NCBI RefSeq assembly: GCF_000016285.1
Contig: NC_011989.1
Location: forward strand, 685,001 to 749,000
Origin: Allorhizobium ampelinum S4
GTDB taxonomy: Bacteria; Pseudomonadota; Alphaproteobacteria; Rhizobiales; Rhizobiaceae
Direction: 5' to 3'
DNA length: 64,000 bases
Positions within the stretch are counted from its first letter, which is position 1. The number at the start of each line of letters is the position of its first letter. The position numbers and the translations under genes were made by a program. Under the pieces are notes generated by a model. The model was not told the origin of the DNA, ran no database searches, and saw only the letters and a list, made by a program, of their open reading frames with translations. Positions 29,167-38,117 of this stretch are shown here, in pieces.

Positions 29167-29408
29167 TGTCGCTTTGCCCTTGCCGTTTTTGTAAGATTGG
29201 CCTGTAGCTGTAAAATATGGGGTATAAGTGACGGCCAGAGCGCTGACAACGCCCGGCTGTTATCGTCGAAGCTTTCTTTCTGGCTTGATCAGGTGCAAAC
29301 AGGTTCCATGCATTTCGCGACCACAATTTGGTCGCAGAAACAGTCTGCATAAGGTGGCAGCCAAGGCAGGGCTGAAGCAGGGCAGGCATTCAATTCGGGA
29401 GATCGGAT
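29167..29408. promoter_or_regulatory. Divergent promoter region between the two hupE-like genes
   Basis: 242 bp containing the dyad GCGACC / GGTCGC (29317-29322 and 29330-29335), a candidate regulator site. I looked for a cobalamin riboswitch, which often precedes such genes, and did not find its conserved boxes. Confidence 0.4.
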
Positions 29409-30017
29409 ATGCAGGAAAACTTTAAACGTCAGATCGTCGGGGCGGGGCGGCTTGCCGCTGTCGCAGCCCTTGTTGCCTTAATGCCGGGCATGGCCGAGGC
29501 GCACATCGTCCAGGGCGGTGCCGGTGGGTTCCTGCAAGGCTTCGAGCATCCACTGTCGGGTGCCGATCATCTTCTGGCGATGTTTTCCGTCGGTCTCTGG
29601 GGCGCGCAACTGGGTGGCCGCAATGTCTGGGCGCTGCCAATCACCTTTCCGCTGATCATGGTCCTGGGTGGCATTCTCGGCATTGCCGGCGTGCCGCTGC
29701 CGGCGATTGAAACCGGGATTGCGCTGTCCATCGTCGTGCTGGGCGCAGCGATTGCGCTGGTCTGGCGTCCGCCAGAATGGCTGGCGCTGACGGTCATCGG
29801 CCTTTTTGCCATCTGCCATGGTTATGCCCACGGCGCCGAATTGCCAATTGCCGCCGATCCCGCCGATTTTGCCATCGGCTTCGTGATTGCCACCGGCCTG
29901 ATCCATCTTGCTGGTATTGCCGTTGGGCTTGGTGTGTCGCGGGCCTTGGGCGAGCGCATGGTTCGTATTCCCGGCGGGCTGATCGCCATCGGCGGCCTTT
30001 ATTTCCTTGTGACCTGA
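29409..30017 (+). CDS. HupE/UreJ-family metal permease (paralogue 2)
   Basis: 202 residues with a signal-like leader ending AEA|HIVQGGAGGF, then HPLSGADH (the HX5DH motif) and CHGYAHGAE, matching the HupE consensus [FC]HGxxHGxE. It starts the three-gene run hupE - membrane protein - DUF1007; its stop overlaps the next ATG. Nickel or cobalt uptake is the likely role from family. It is clearly homologous to the divergent 28498-29166 protein and keeps the HGAE glutamate that the other has as HGKM. Confidence 0.87.
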   Translation: MQENFKRQIVGAGRLAAVAALVALMPGMAEAHIVQGGAGGFLQGFEHPLSGADHLLAMFSVGLWGAQLGGRNVWALPITFPLIMVLGGILGIAGVPLPAIETGIALSIVVLGAAIALVWRPPEWLALTVIGLFAICHGYAHGAELPIAADPADFAIGFVIATGLIHLAGIAVGLGVSRALGERMVRIPGGLIAIGGLYFLVT

Positions 30018-30808
30018 TGGCAAAGCCGGGCACGCCCCTTGCTGGTCATCTGACGACGGGTCTAGCCCTTGTGGCGCTGCTCGGAGCAATTGGGATAGGC
30101 GCGTCGGCAGTGTGGACCTGGCTTGACCAGGAGACGCTGGACCATTGGCTGCTATCGACCACGTTTACCATTGAACGCCTGCTGCCCTTGATCGGCACGG
30201 GCTTCATTCTGGGGCAATTTCCGAGACGGCGATTGCCGCTGGCTCTGCTGGTGCTGGCGGCAGGCTTTGTCGCCGGTTTTGTCTGGCGCGATATGTGGAT
30301 GCAGCTTCTGGCGCCTTTGCCCGCAGCGCCCAGCCATTTCTTTCTGGTCGGTCCCTTGGCCTGTCTGTTGGCGGGGATAATGCTGGTTTTGCCATTGCCG
30401 CTGCGGTTCTGGTCCGGTCTGGCGCTGTTGCCGGTGCTTGGGATCGCTCTTTCGCTGGCGATCTCTTTTTCCGATCCAAGCCTGCATGACCGGCTCTATC
30501 TGCCCTTGGCGCTGTCTGCCGCGTTCTGGCTGCTGCTGGTGTCTGGTCTTGTCGCTGGTATCGTCACTGCCGCCTGGACCAGGATTGCCTCGCGGGTTTA
30601 TGGCAGCTGGTTGCTTGCCATCGGCATGCTGTACGGCGGTGCTTACGTGGCCTCGAAACAGACCACACTCACCCCGCCGCCCTTCGCGGAGCCTCCTGCT
30701 GCCAGCGATGATTTTTCAGGTTTTGAGCCTCTGTTCAAATCCCTGGACCGCTATGGTCCCCAGAGACCGGTGCTGGGGCCGGATGCGGGTGAGGGGAGGT
30801 TGCCATGA
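30017..30808 (+). CDS. Polytopic membrane protein in the hupE-DUF1007 cluster, unknown
   Basis: 263 residues, about seven hydrophobic spans, ending in a proline-rich soluble tail. The ATG overlaps the hupE stop (TGATG), and its own end overlaps the next gene by four bases, so translation is coupled in a three-gene operon. I recognise no family. It could be a transport partner of the HupE and DUF1007 proteins; this rests on position only. Confidence 0.75.
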   Translation: MAKPGTPLAGHLTTGLALVALLGAIGIGASAVWTWLDQETLDHWLLSTTFTIERLLPLIGTGFILGQFPRRRLPLALLVLAAGFVAGFVWRDMWMQLLAPLPAAPSHFFLVGPLACLLAGIMLVLPLPLRFWSGLALLPVLGIALSLAISFSDPSLHDRLYLPLALSAAFWLLLVSGLVAGIVTAAWTRIASRVYGSWLLAIGMLYGGAYVASKQTTLTPPPFAEPPAASDDFSGFEPLFKSLDRYGPQRPVLGPDAGEGRLP

Positions 30809-31425
30809 GCCGTTTGCCACTTGCCTTTCGCCGGAAGACCGCGCTTGCAGCCACGCTGGCGCTCTGTCTGCTGTCGGCTTCTCCGGTGTTGGCGCATCCA
30901 GACATCGCCATCACGCTGAGGGTGCTGTTCGATATGCATCATGGGGTGTTGACGGGGGTCGGTGAAAGCTGGTCCTTCGATGCGGCCTATAGCCGCGTTC
31001 TGCTGGATCGCTATGACCGCGACCGCAATAGCCAGTTTACCGCGGAGGAGGCCTCGGCCCTGCGCGACAAGCTGATTGCCGATCTTGGCCGCAAGAGGTT
31101 TTTCACGGAATTGTCGGTGGATGGCAGGCAGGCGGCGCGGTTGCAGCCGGTGGGCTTTACCGCTGAGATCCATGGGAATGTCGTGACTGTCACCTTTGCT
31201 TTCAGCCTGGCCGGACCGGTGGATCTGCGCGGCAAAAGCCTTGATCTGGAGGTCAAGGACAAGGACTATGTCGCCGCGTTCCGTCTGGCCGAGACCGGTG
31301 GGCTTCAGACTCGCGGCGATGGTGGCCAGTGCCGGACCAGCCGCGCACCAAACCCGGCCCATGCCTATTTCGCCGGTCTGGTCGTGCCGGAGCGGATAAC
31401 CTTGACCTGCGGTCCGTCTTTATGA
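30805..31425 (+). CDS. DUF1007-family periplasmic protein
   Basis: 206 residues with a signal peptide ending VLA|HPDIAITLRVLFD, so the mature protein would begin with histidine. The HPDI start, the EF-hand-like loop DRYDRDRNSQFTAEE and the rest of the protein fit DUF1007, which is repeatedly found beside nickel/cobalt or zinc permeases. A periplasmic metal-binding role feeding the HupE permease is inferred. It converges on the OsmC gene with a six-base overlap of the two ends. Confidence 0.82.
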   Translation: MSRLPLAFRRKTALAATLALCLLSASPVLAHPDIAITLRVLFDMHHGVLTGVGESWSFDAAYSRVLLDRYDRDRNSQFTAEEASALRDKLIADLGRKRFFTELSVDGRQAARLQPVGFTAEIHGNVVTVTFAFSLAGPVDLRGKSLDLEVKDKDYVAAFRLAETGGLQTRGDGGQCRTSRAPNPAHAYFAGLVVPERITLTCGPSL

Positions 31426-31851
31426 TGGAAGTAGAGTGGTCACAAATTCCGGGCTGCCGGAAAGGGTGTTGCTAACGGTGCAGATCTCGTGCTCGGCCCG
31501 GTCGGCAATCGCCTTGCGGGTCTTGGCGTCGATCTCGCCCGTAATGGTCAAGGTGATTTCGAAACGCTCGACCCGCGACAGACCTTCCTTGGCCTTTTCA
31601 CCCGTCACTTTGGCGGTAATTTCGCTGATCCTGTCCATCACCCCCATTTCGCTGGCGGCAAGGCGCGCACTGATGGTGAGGCATCCAGCCAGCGAGGCGT
31701 AGAGCAGGTCCAGCGGGTTGAAGCCTGCTTGCGACGGGCCGGTGACGATGGACAGTTCACCGCCGGTGGCCGAGGTGATCTGCGGAAAACCGGTGCGGCC
31801 GATTACGGCGGTGGCGCCCATGGGGCGGGCTTTCATCTTGATCTCGGCCAT
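31420..31851 (-). CDS. OsmC-family protein
   Basis: 143 residues with the two redox cysteines of OsmC/Ohr proteins: C57 in LAGCLTI and C124 in HEICTVSNTL. Family members reduce organic hydroperoxides or respond to osmotic stress in the cytoplasm. The short form and the ICTVSNTL motif fit the YhfA/OsmC subgroup better than Ohr. It follows the LysR gene on the same strand with a 14-base gap and may be co-transcribed with it. Confidence 0.88.
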   Translation of the reverse strand: MAEIKMKARPMGATAVIGRTGFPQITSATGGELSIVTGPSQAGFNPLDLLYASLAGCLTISARLAASEMGVMDRISEITAKVTGEKAKEGLSRVERFEITLTITGEIDAKTRKAIADRAEHEICTVSNTLSGSPEFVTTLLPS

Positions 31852-31865
31852 GATGCTTATCCTAG

Positions 31866-32747
31866 TTATAAAAAGATACCGCGATCCTGATCGACCCGCT
31901 CGCGTAAGTAATCCACCACGGTGCGAATGCGGGCCAGATCGCGCAGGCTCTCATGATAGGTGGTCCAATAGGCACGGTGCAAGGTGATGTCGGGCAGAAT
32001 GCGGACTAGGTCACGGTGCTGTCGCGCGATGTAGCTGTGCAAAATACCAATCCCAGCGCCTGCCAGCACCGCTTCCGTCTGGCCAATGGCGGAGGAAATC
32101 TCAAAGCTGGCGTTCCAGTTGCGCATGATTTCGCCGGTAAAATTCAGCGATGGCGTGAAGATCAGGTCTTCCACATAGCCAATGCGGTGATGATCCTTGA
32201 GGGCTTCCACGGTCTCCGGCAACCCGTGGCGCTCAATATACTGGCGGGAGGCATAAAGCGCCAAGCTGTAATCGGTCAGATGCGCCGAGACGAGGCGCCC
32301 CTGATCGGGCCGCTCCAACGTTACGGCAATATCGGCCTCGCGTTGCGACAGCGAAAACGAGCGTGGCACCGGCACCAGCTGGATTTTCAGTTCCGGGTGT
32401 CGCTCGATCAATCCGCCAAGCCGGGAGGCCAGAAAGAACACTCCAAACCCATCCGGCGCACCAATCCGCACCGTGCCTGCCACCTTGGCATCGGTGCGTC
32501 CAAGGCGGGCTTGGGCTTCCAGCATTTCGGTTTCCATCCGCTCGGCAGAGGCCAAAAACACCTCGCCCTCGGCGGTCAGTTCGCAGCCATTGGTGCGGCG
32601 AATGAACAGCCGTGTTTTCAGCGCATCTTCCAGCGCCGTCAAACGGCGTGAGAGCGTGGCGTGGTTCAGCCCCAACCGTTTTGAGGCGGCCAGAATTTGT
32701 CCGGTGCGGGCAATGGCCAGAAAAATGCGAACGTCATCCCAATTCAT
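31866..32747 (-). CDS. LysR-family regulator divergent from mmsA
   Basis: About 293 residues from ATG 32747 (the frame is open to 32759). The N-terminal HTH reads IFLAIARTGQILAASKRLGLNHATLSRRL, followed by the LysR effector domain. It is divergent from mmsA with 102 bp between starts, and that gap contains a perfect 9-bp inverted repeat suited to a LysR operator. Control of mmsA, possibly by a branched-chain or inositol catabolite, is inferred. Confidence 0.85.
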   Translation of the reverse strand: MNWDDVRIFLAIARTGQILAASKRLGLNHATLSRRLTALEDALKTRLFIRRTNGCELTAEGEVFLASAERMETEMLEAQARLGRTDAKVAGTVRIGAPDGFGVFFLASRLGGLIERHPELKIQLVPVPRSFSLSQREADIAVTLERPDQGRLVSAHLTDYSLALYASRQYIERHGLPETVEALKDHHRIGYVEDLIFTPSLNFTGEIMRNWNASFEISSAIGQTEAVLAGAGIGILHSYIARQHRDLVRILPDITLHRAYWTTYHESLRDLARIRTVVDYLRERVDQDRGIFL

Positions 32748-32762
32748 AGTAACATCCATTTA

Positions 32763-32801
32763 TGCACAACGGATGCGTAAATCATCGCGTTGCGTTGTGC
32801 A
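32763..32801. promoter_or_regulatory. Inverted repeat between the LysR gene and mmsA
   Basis: Perfect arms TGCACAACG (32763-32771) and CGTTGTGCA (32793-32801), with 21 bases between, lie in the divergent promoter. They are probably the LysR recognition sites. Confidence 0.6.
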
Positions 32802-32849
32802 AATTAAAGCGCGATAGTGGCCTATCAAAAACACTCAGGAGGATCACCC

Positions 32850-34346
32850 ATGTATCAGATCGGGCATTTTATTGGCGGCAAGGCCGTGGCTGGCACCTCT
32901 GGCCGCAAGCAGCCGATTTTCAATCCGGCAACCGGTGAAGTGCAGGGCGAAATCTCGCTAGCCAGCGCAGACGAGCTGAATGCAGCGGTGGAAAACGCCA
33001 AGGCCGCCCAGCCAAAATGGGCCGCCACCAATCCGCAGCGCCGCGCCCGCGTGTTCATGAAGTTCGTGGAATTGCTCAACACCCATATGGACGAGCTGGC
33101 CGAAATGCTGTCGCGTGAACATGGCAAGACCATTGAAGACGCCAAGGGCGATATCGTCCGTGGTCTGGAAGTCTGCGAATTCGTCATCGGCATTCCGCAT
33201 CTGTCGAAGAGCGAGTTTACCGAAGGCGCAGGCCCGAACATTGATATGTATTCCATCCGCCAGGCTGTCGGCGTTGGCGCTGGCATTACGCCGTTCAATT
33301 TCCCGGCGATGATTCCGATGTGGATGTTTGCCCCGGCCATCGCTTGCGGCAATGCCTTTATCCTCAAGCCTTCCGAGCGCGATCCGTCAGTGCCGATGCG
33401 TCTTGCCGAACTGATGATTGAAGCGGGCTTGCCTGCTGGCATTCTGAACGTCGTCAATGGCGATAAATCAGCTGTCGATGGCCTGCTGACTCATCCCGAT
33501 ATCGGTGCAATTTCCTTCGTGGGCTCCACCCCGATTGCCCGTTATGTTTATGGCACGGCAGCAGCCAACGGCAAGCGCGCCCAATGCTTTGGCGGCGCCA
33601 AGAACCACATGATCATCATGCCCGATGCCGATCTGGATCAGGCCGCCAATGCGCTGATGGGCGCGGGCTATGGTTCGGCCGGGGAACGCTGCATGGCGAT
33701 TTCGGTGGCCGTTCCTGTTGGTGATGAAACCGCTGATCGCCTGATTGCCAAGCTGACCCCGATGATCGAGAGCCTGCGCATTGGCCCTTATACCGATGAC
33801 AAGGCCGATATGGGTCCTGTCATTACCAAGGAAGCCCGCGACCGCATTCTGGGTCTGATCGACAGTGGCGTCGAAGCCGGTGCCAAGCTGGTCGTCGATG
33901 GCCGTGACTTCAAGCTTCAGGGCTATGAAAACGGCAATTTCGTCGGTGGCTGCCTGTTCGACAACGTTACCCCGGATATGGACATCTACAAGACCGAAAT
34001 CTTCGGACCGGTTCTCTCGGTAGTGCGCGCGAAAAACTATGAAGAAGCGCTCGATCTGCCGATGAAGCATGAATATGGCAATGGCGTTGCGATCTATACC
34101 CGCGACGGCGATGCGGCGCGTGATTTTGCCAGCCGCATCAATATCGGCATGGTCGGCATCAATGTGCCGATTCCGGTGCCGCTGGCCTACCACTCCTTCG
34201 GCGGTTGGAAGGCGTCTTCCTTCGGCGACCTCAACCAGCATGGTACGGACTCGATCAAATTCTGGACCCGCACCAAGACCGTCACCAGCCGCTGGCCTTC
34301 CGGCATCAAGGATGGCGCTGAATTCGTTATGCCGACGATGAAATGA
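32850..34346 (+). CDS. mmsA: Methylmalonate-semialdehyde dehydrogenase (CoA-acylating)
   Basis: 498 residues of the aldehyde dehydrogenase fold: PFNFPAMIPMWM in the NAD site, and the catalytic cysteine in GSAGERCMAIS (about residue 285). The C-terminal KTVTSRWP tail is typical of MmsA/IolA. It oxidises methylmalonate or malonate semialdehyde to propionyl- or acetyl-CoA with NAD+, in valine and myo-inositol breakdown. ATG 32850 is preferred to 32817 because AGGAGG lies seven bases upstream. A second copy of its last 14 codons follows downstream. Confidence 0.94.
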   Translation: MYQIGHFIGGKAVAGTSGRKQPIFNPATGEVQGEISLASADELNAAVENAKAAQPKWAATNPQRRARVFMKFVELLNTHMDELAEMLSREHGKTIEDAKGDIVRGLEVCEFVIGIPHLSKSEFTEGAGPNIDMYSIRQAVGVGAGITPFNFPAMIPMWMFAPAIACGNAFILKPSERDPSVPMRLAELMIEAGLPAGILNVVNGDKSAVDGLLTHPDIGAISFVGSTPIARYVYGTAAANGKRAQCFGGAKNHMIIMPDADLDQAANALMGAGYGSAGERCMAISVAVPVGDETADRLIAKLTPMIESLRIGPYTDDKADMGPVITKEARDRILGLIDSGVEAGAKLVVDGRDFKLQGYENGNFVGGCLFDNVTPDMDIYKTEIFGPVLSVVRAKNYEEALDLPMKHEYGNGVAIYTRDGDAARDFASRINIGMVGINVPIPVPLAYHSFGGWKASSFGDLNQHGTDSIKFWTRTKTVTSRWPSGIKDGAEFVMPTMK

Positions 34347-34408
34347 TGCCTGCGGTTTTTCTGTCTGCGCGTCCTCGCGGCACTCCGTTTGCTGCGGTTG
34401 CGCGGGCA

Positions 34409-34453
34409 GGCATCAAAGACGGTGCCGAGTTCGTCATGCCAACAATGAAGTGA
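34409..34453 (+). repeat. Diverged second copy of the mmsA 3' end
   Basis: The 45 bases encode exactly the last 14 residues and stop of MmsA (GIKDGAEFVMPTMK), 62 bases after the real stop. About eleven third-position differences from 34302-34346 are all synonymous. It is a scar of a second mmsA allele, not a gene. Confidence 0.85.
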
Positions 34454-34485
34454 TGACGTAAGACGTCGCACCAAAAATTATCACC

Positions 34486-34515
34486 AAGGCGGGTCTCCAA
34501 CGGCCCGCCTTTTTT
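34486..34515 (+). terminator. Terminator for mmsA
   Basis: Stem AAGGCGGG / CCCGCCTT with a ten-base loop and a six-T tract. It lies after the duplicated mmsA tail, so it probably came with the second allele or served the original gene. Confidence 0.88.
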
Positions 34516-34708
34516 CGTGATAAAAAGCCAAAATCAACACTCCAAGCATGAAAATCTTTTCTGGAGAAACACGCTCAAAAAATGTTAATTTGGAATTGTT
34601 CAAAAGTACAAAAGCCATTATATATGCTGATATGGACGGACAAAATTGGCGCTTTGCCAAGGACCGCCAAGCGGCTAAGGTTCGCTGGACCAGCTTAAGG
34701 AGTGGCGC

Positions 34709-35179
34709 ATGCGCTTGACGAAGCAGACCAATTACGCGGTACGCATTCTGATGTATTGCGCGGCGAACAAGGACCACCTGAGCCGTATTCCGGAAATTGC
34801 CAAGGCCTATGGTGTCTCTGAACTGTTCCTGTTCAAGATCCTTCAGCCGCTCAACAAGGCAGGCCTGGTGGAAACTGTGCGTGGCCGCAATGGCGGCGTG
34901 CGCCTGGGTCGTGCGCCTGAAAAGATCAGCCTGTTCGATGTGGTCAAGGTCACGGAAGACAGTTTTGCGATGGCCGAATGCTTCGAGGATGATGGCGAGG
35001 TCGATTGCCCGTTGATCGACAGCTGCGGCCTGAATTCGGCGCTGCGCAAGGCGCTCAATGCTTTCTTCGCGGTGCTGGCGGAATATTCCATCGACGACCT
35101 GGTCAAGGCCCGCCCGCAGATCAACTTTTTGCTGGGTATCGAGGATCTGCCTCGTCTGGCAGCTGCACCGGCTGCCTGA
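34709..35179 (+). CDS. rirA: Rrf2-family iron-responsive regulator RirA
   Basis: 156 residues. An N-terminal winged helix reads MRLTKQTNYAVRILMYCAAN, followed by a GRNGGVRLG wing and three cysteines at 91, 100 and 106 that would bind an iron-sulfur cluster. The match to rhizobial RirA is close throughout. RirA with its cluster represses iron-uptake genes when iron is sufficient and takes over much of the role of Fur in Rhizobiaceae. The spacing between the first two cysteines has one more residue than in the RirA sequences I remember. It stands alone with AAGGAG upstream. Confidence 0.92.
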   Translation: MRLTKQTNYAVRILMYCAANKDHLSRIPEIAKAYGVSELFLFKILQPLNKAGLVETVRGRNGGVRLGRAPEKISLFDVVKVTEDSFAMAECFEDDGEVDCPLIDSCGLNSALRKALNAFFAVLAEYSIDDLVKARPQINFLLGIEDLPRLAAAPAA

Positions 35180-35328
35180 GCCTGTTTGTTTTAAAAGTGA
35201 TGATGTAGAGCCCCCTGACCTCCGGTCCGGGCGTTTTTCGTTTGTGGTGAGGCTGGGATGAGGCGGTTGACCAGGGACGGCAATACGCTACTTGAAGGTA
35301 AGTGATGTAGCCGCCCGGAGAGATCAGC

Positions 35329-35874
35329 ATGACCGCCCATCAGACAGCCGACACCGTTGCTACCAGACCTTGGGCGATCATCGTCATGGGGGTCAGCGGC
35401 TGCGGCAAAAGCTCGATTGGCGAGGGCCTGGCGAAAAAGCTTGACGCCCCCTTCCTGGAAGGTGACAGCCTGCATCCCGCCGCCAATGTCGAGAAAATGG
35501 CCAAGGGCACGCCGCTGAACGATGAAGACCGTTGGCCCTGGTTGCAAGCGATCGGCGATAAAATGGCCGCCGCCTTGCAGGAGGGCCAAACCATTATCGT
35601 GTCCTGCTCGTCGTTGAAGAAAAGCTATCGCGACCTGCTGCGCGAAGCGACTGGCAATCGCACCGCGTTCATTTATCTGGAAGGCTCGAAAGAGCTGCTG
35701 ACCCGCCGCATGGGTGAACGCACCGGACATTTCATGCCGGTCAGCCTGCTGGAAAGCCAGCTTGCAACACTGGAAAGCCCGACCGGTGAGCCTTGTGTGG
35801 TGACAGTTGATATTGATCGCAGCATCGACGCCATTGTCGAGGCCGCAGCAGCCGGGCTGTCGGAGCTGGAATAA
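35329..35874 (+). CDS. gntK: Gluconokinase
   Basis: 181 residues. The P-loop GVSGCGKSS is at residues 21-29, followed by the gluconate-kinase signature EGDSLHPAANVEKM and GHFMPVSLLESQ. It phosphorylates gluconate to 6-phosphogluconate, which enters the Entner-Doudoroff route downstream of the zwf step. GGAG precedes the start. No gluconate transporter lies beside it. Confidence 0.93.
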   Translation: MTAHQTADTVATRPWAIIVMGVSGCGKSSIGEGLAKKLDAPFLEGDSLHPAANVEKMAKGTPLNDEDRWPWLQAIGDKMAAALQEGQTIIVSCSSLKKSYRDLLREATGNRTAFIYLEGSKELLTRRMGERTGHFMPVSLLESQLATLESPTGEPCVVTVDIDRSIDAIVEAAAAGLSELE

Positions 35875-35890
35875 CAACGATTTGCGGTGA

Positions 35891-36628
35891 TCAGGCCGGA
35901 TCGATCTGGCAGCTGTGATCTTGCACATCTTCACCGCCGGAAAAACCGATGGTCGCGGCAGGGGCAATGTCGCTGAGAATGATGAAGCCAGGGCCGCTGG
36001 CGAAACTGGCACCAACCACCACCAGATTGTGGCTTGCCATCTCCGTTGACGGGTCTTTCAGGGTCTTCGCCAGCGCCAGAAACGGATTGTAGCCAGCCAG
36101 CGTATCACCCTCGACCTTCATGGCGATGAAATGGTGTCCGGCCACTGTGCCCGGCAGGGGCGCCCAGTCGGTGCCGATGTCATTGGCCATCTTGGTCAAA
36201 AGCGCATGGGCATCCGGGCTGAGGCAATCGATATGGATATGCAACTGGTTTTGCGAGCGGGCGTTTTGTGCGTTGACCGCCAGGCTGAGCGCATCGCGTG
36301 ACAAGGGATGCGGCAGCTTGGCATCGACGGCGGCCCGCTCATTCCAGGCATCGGCAAAGAAATTCGGCGTCTTGTCATCCAGCAGAGCAGGGCTTTCGAT
36401 GCCGGTGATCTTGTCGGTCGGGATCAGCAGATGTTGCGCCACGCCACGTTGATCCTTCAGCAGCGCATAATGTTCGCCGGCATTGACATGGACGCAAGGC
36501 GCTGTCGCGACAACACATTTGTCATGGACGATTTTCCACAGCGCGTCGGGATCGGCATGGGCAATCGCGCTGGCGGCAAGCAGGCCGATGAGACCAAGGG
36601 CGAGGGAGGAAAGCGGGCGGCTGGTCAT
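35891..36628 (-). CDS. cdh: CDP-diacylglycerol pyrophosphatase
   Basis: 245 residues with a signal peptide or anchor (LALGLIGLLAASAIAHA). The Cdh core includes LWKIVHDKC near the start, LLIPTDKITGIESP, the histidine motif NQLHIHIDCL, and a C-terminal Gly-rich SGGEDVQDHSC. The enzyme splits CDP-diacylglycerol to phosphatidate and CMP at the periplasmic membrane face. It converges on gntK with 16 bp between the stops. Confidence 0.86.
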   Translation of the reverse strand: MTSRPLSSLALGLIGLLAASAIAHADPDALWKIVHDKCVVATAPCVHVNAGEHYALLKDQRGVAQHLLIPTDKITGIESPALLDDKTPNFFADAWNERAAVDAKLPHPLSRDALSLAVNAQNARSQNQLHIHIDCLSPDAHALLTKMANDIGTDWAPLPGTVAGHHFIAMKVEGDTLAGYNPFLALAKTLKDPSTEMASHNLVVVGASFASGPGFIILSDIAPAATIGFSGGEDVQDHSCQIDPA

Positions 36629-36736
36629 AGTGATCCCTTGAGCAAATCATTGACTTCAAGCACCCGACTGTAAGGTCCGTCTGCCGATTTCCTGTGACGC
36701 CCGGTTCGTCCGCATATCACATTTTCGGGATCTGTA

Positions 36737-37984
36737 TCAGGCCCTGAACCGCTCCGGACGAAAGGCCGAGATATCCAGAAACGGCGTTTTGCCGCTCATC
36801 GCCTCCGCCAGCAACCGCCCCGTCACCGGACCCAGCGTCAAGCCATGATGGGCATGGCCAAACGCCAGCCACAGCCCTTTGTGGCGTGGCGCCTGGCCAA
36901 TCACCGGCATCATATCCGGCGTGCAGGGCCGCGCGCCCATCCAGGGTTCCGCGTCCAGCCGCTCGGCCAGCGGAAAGATGGTGCGGGCGACTTTCTCGGC
37001 CCGCGCCAATTGTACCGGGGTTTTCGGCGCGTCGCGCAAGGCAAATTCCGCCCCGGTCGTCAGCCGTATGCCCTGGGTCATCGGGGCGAGAAAATAGCCA
37101 CGCTCCTTGTCCATCATCCAGTTGTTCAGCACTGCATTGCCGGTGCTGGCATAGTGCATGTGGTAGCCGCGCTTGACGCCGAGCAGGAACCGGTAGCCGA
37201 GCTTGGCCGTCACCTGATCCGACCAGGGGCCGAGGGCGACCACGACCTGTTTGCCATCGATCACGCCATCGTCGGTGGTGACCTGCCAGCCGCTGCCTGC
37301 CTGTTTCAGGCTCAAGGCATCACCATGCACGAAGCGTCCGCCAAGCTTTTCGAAGGTGGTGAGATAGGCCTTGGTCAGCCCGAGCGGATCAAGCACCGAC
37401 CAGGGATCGTTCCATTTCAGCCCGCCGATGAAATCCTGGCTCAGATGCGGCTCTTCGCGGGCCAGATCGGCTGCCGTCAGGGTTTGAAACTGAATACCGT
37501 ATTCACGCCCCAGTCGTTCGGCCTCAGCCACTTCCTTGTCGCGCACGGCCTGGGTGCGAAACGCCTCGACCCAACCGTCCTTGCGGATCAGCGCTTCGGC
37601 CCCCGATGCCTCGATCAGCTCTTTATGTTCGGTGATCGAATGCTCGATCAGTGGCGCATAGGCCCTGGCGATCACCTCATGGCGCGGCTTGTTGGAATGC
37701 CACCAATAGGAGGAGAGGAAAGCGGCAAGCTTCGGCAGAGCCTTGAGATGATAATGCGCATCGATCCGGTTGTTGAGACCGTAGCGCAGGATCAAGCCAA
37801 GATCCTGCGGAAAGCCGTAGGGCACGACGCCCTCGCGCTGGATCAGCCCGGCATTGCCGTAGGACGTTTCCTCGCCCGCGCCCCGCCTGTCCACCAGCAC
37901 CACAGATTTGCCGCGCCGCGCCAGCTGAACAGCGGTGGACACGCCGATGATACCGGCGCCAAGAACAATTGCATCGACAGACAT
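36737..37984 (-). CDS. D-amino-acid dehydrogenase-like FAD oxidoreductase
   Basis: 415 residues from ATG 37984; TTG 38002 would add six. The N-terminus VDAIVLGAGIIGVSTAVQLARRG is a classic FAD-binding Rossmann motif, and the C-terminus holds GHAHHGLTLGPVTG, typical of the DadA branch of the DAO family. It likely oxidises a D-amino acid or related imino compound and passes electrons to the membrane. No alanine racemase is adjacent, so the substrate is open. Confidence 0.83.
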   Translation of the reverse strand: MSVDAIVLGAGIIGVSTAVQLARRGKSVVLVDRRGAGEETSYGNAGLIQREGVVPYGFPQDLGLILRYGLNNRIDAHYHLKALPKLAAFLSSYWWHSNKPRHEVIARAYAPLIEHSITEHKELIEASGAEALIRKDGWVEAFRTQAVRDKEVAEAERLGREYGIQFQTLTAADLAREEPHLSQDFIGGLKWNDPWSVLDPLGLTKAYLTTFEKLGGRFVHGDALSLKQAGSGWQVTTDDGVIDGKQVVVALGPWSDQVTAKLGYRFLLGVKRGYHMHYASTGNAVLNNWMMDKERGYFLAPMTQGIRLTTGAEFALRDAPKTPVQLARAEKVARTIFPLAERLDAEPWMGARPCTPDMMPVIGQAPRHKGLWLAFGHAHHGLTLGPVTGRLLAEAMSGKTPFLDISAFRPERFRA

Positions 37985-38117
37985 GAAAAGACCCACGGTC
38001 AAGGATTACTGCCGTGACCATGCAAAAGCGCTGGGAAATGCGCAAATGAAAACTTTCTGAAATGGCAGGATTTTTATCCTGCCATTGCGGTGCTTCGGGC
38101 TTTCTCTACTCGCGGTT

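Noticed and set aside
29167..29408. Cobalamin riboswitch upstream of the hupE-like genes
   Set aside because: Such genes are often preceded by one, but the conserved B12-box and core segments are not present.
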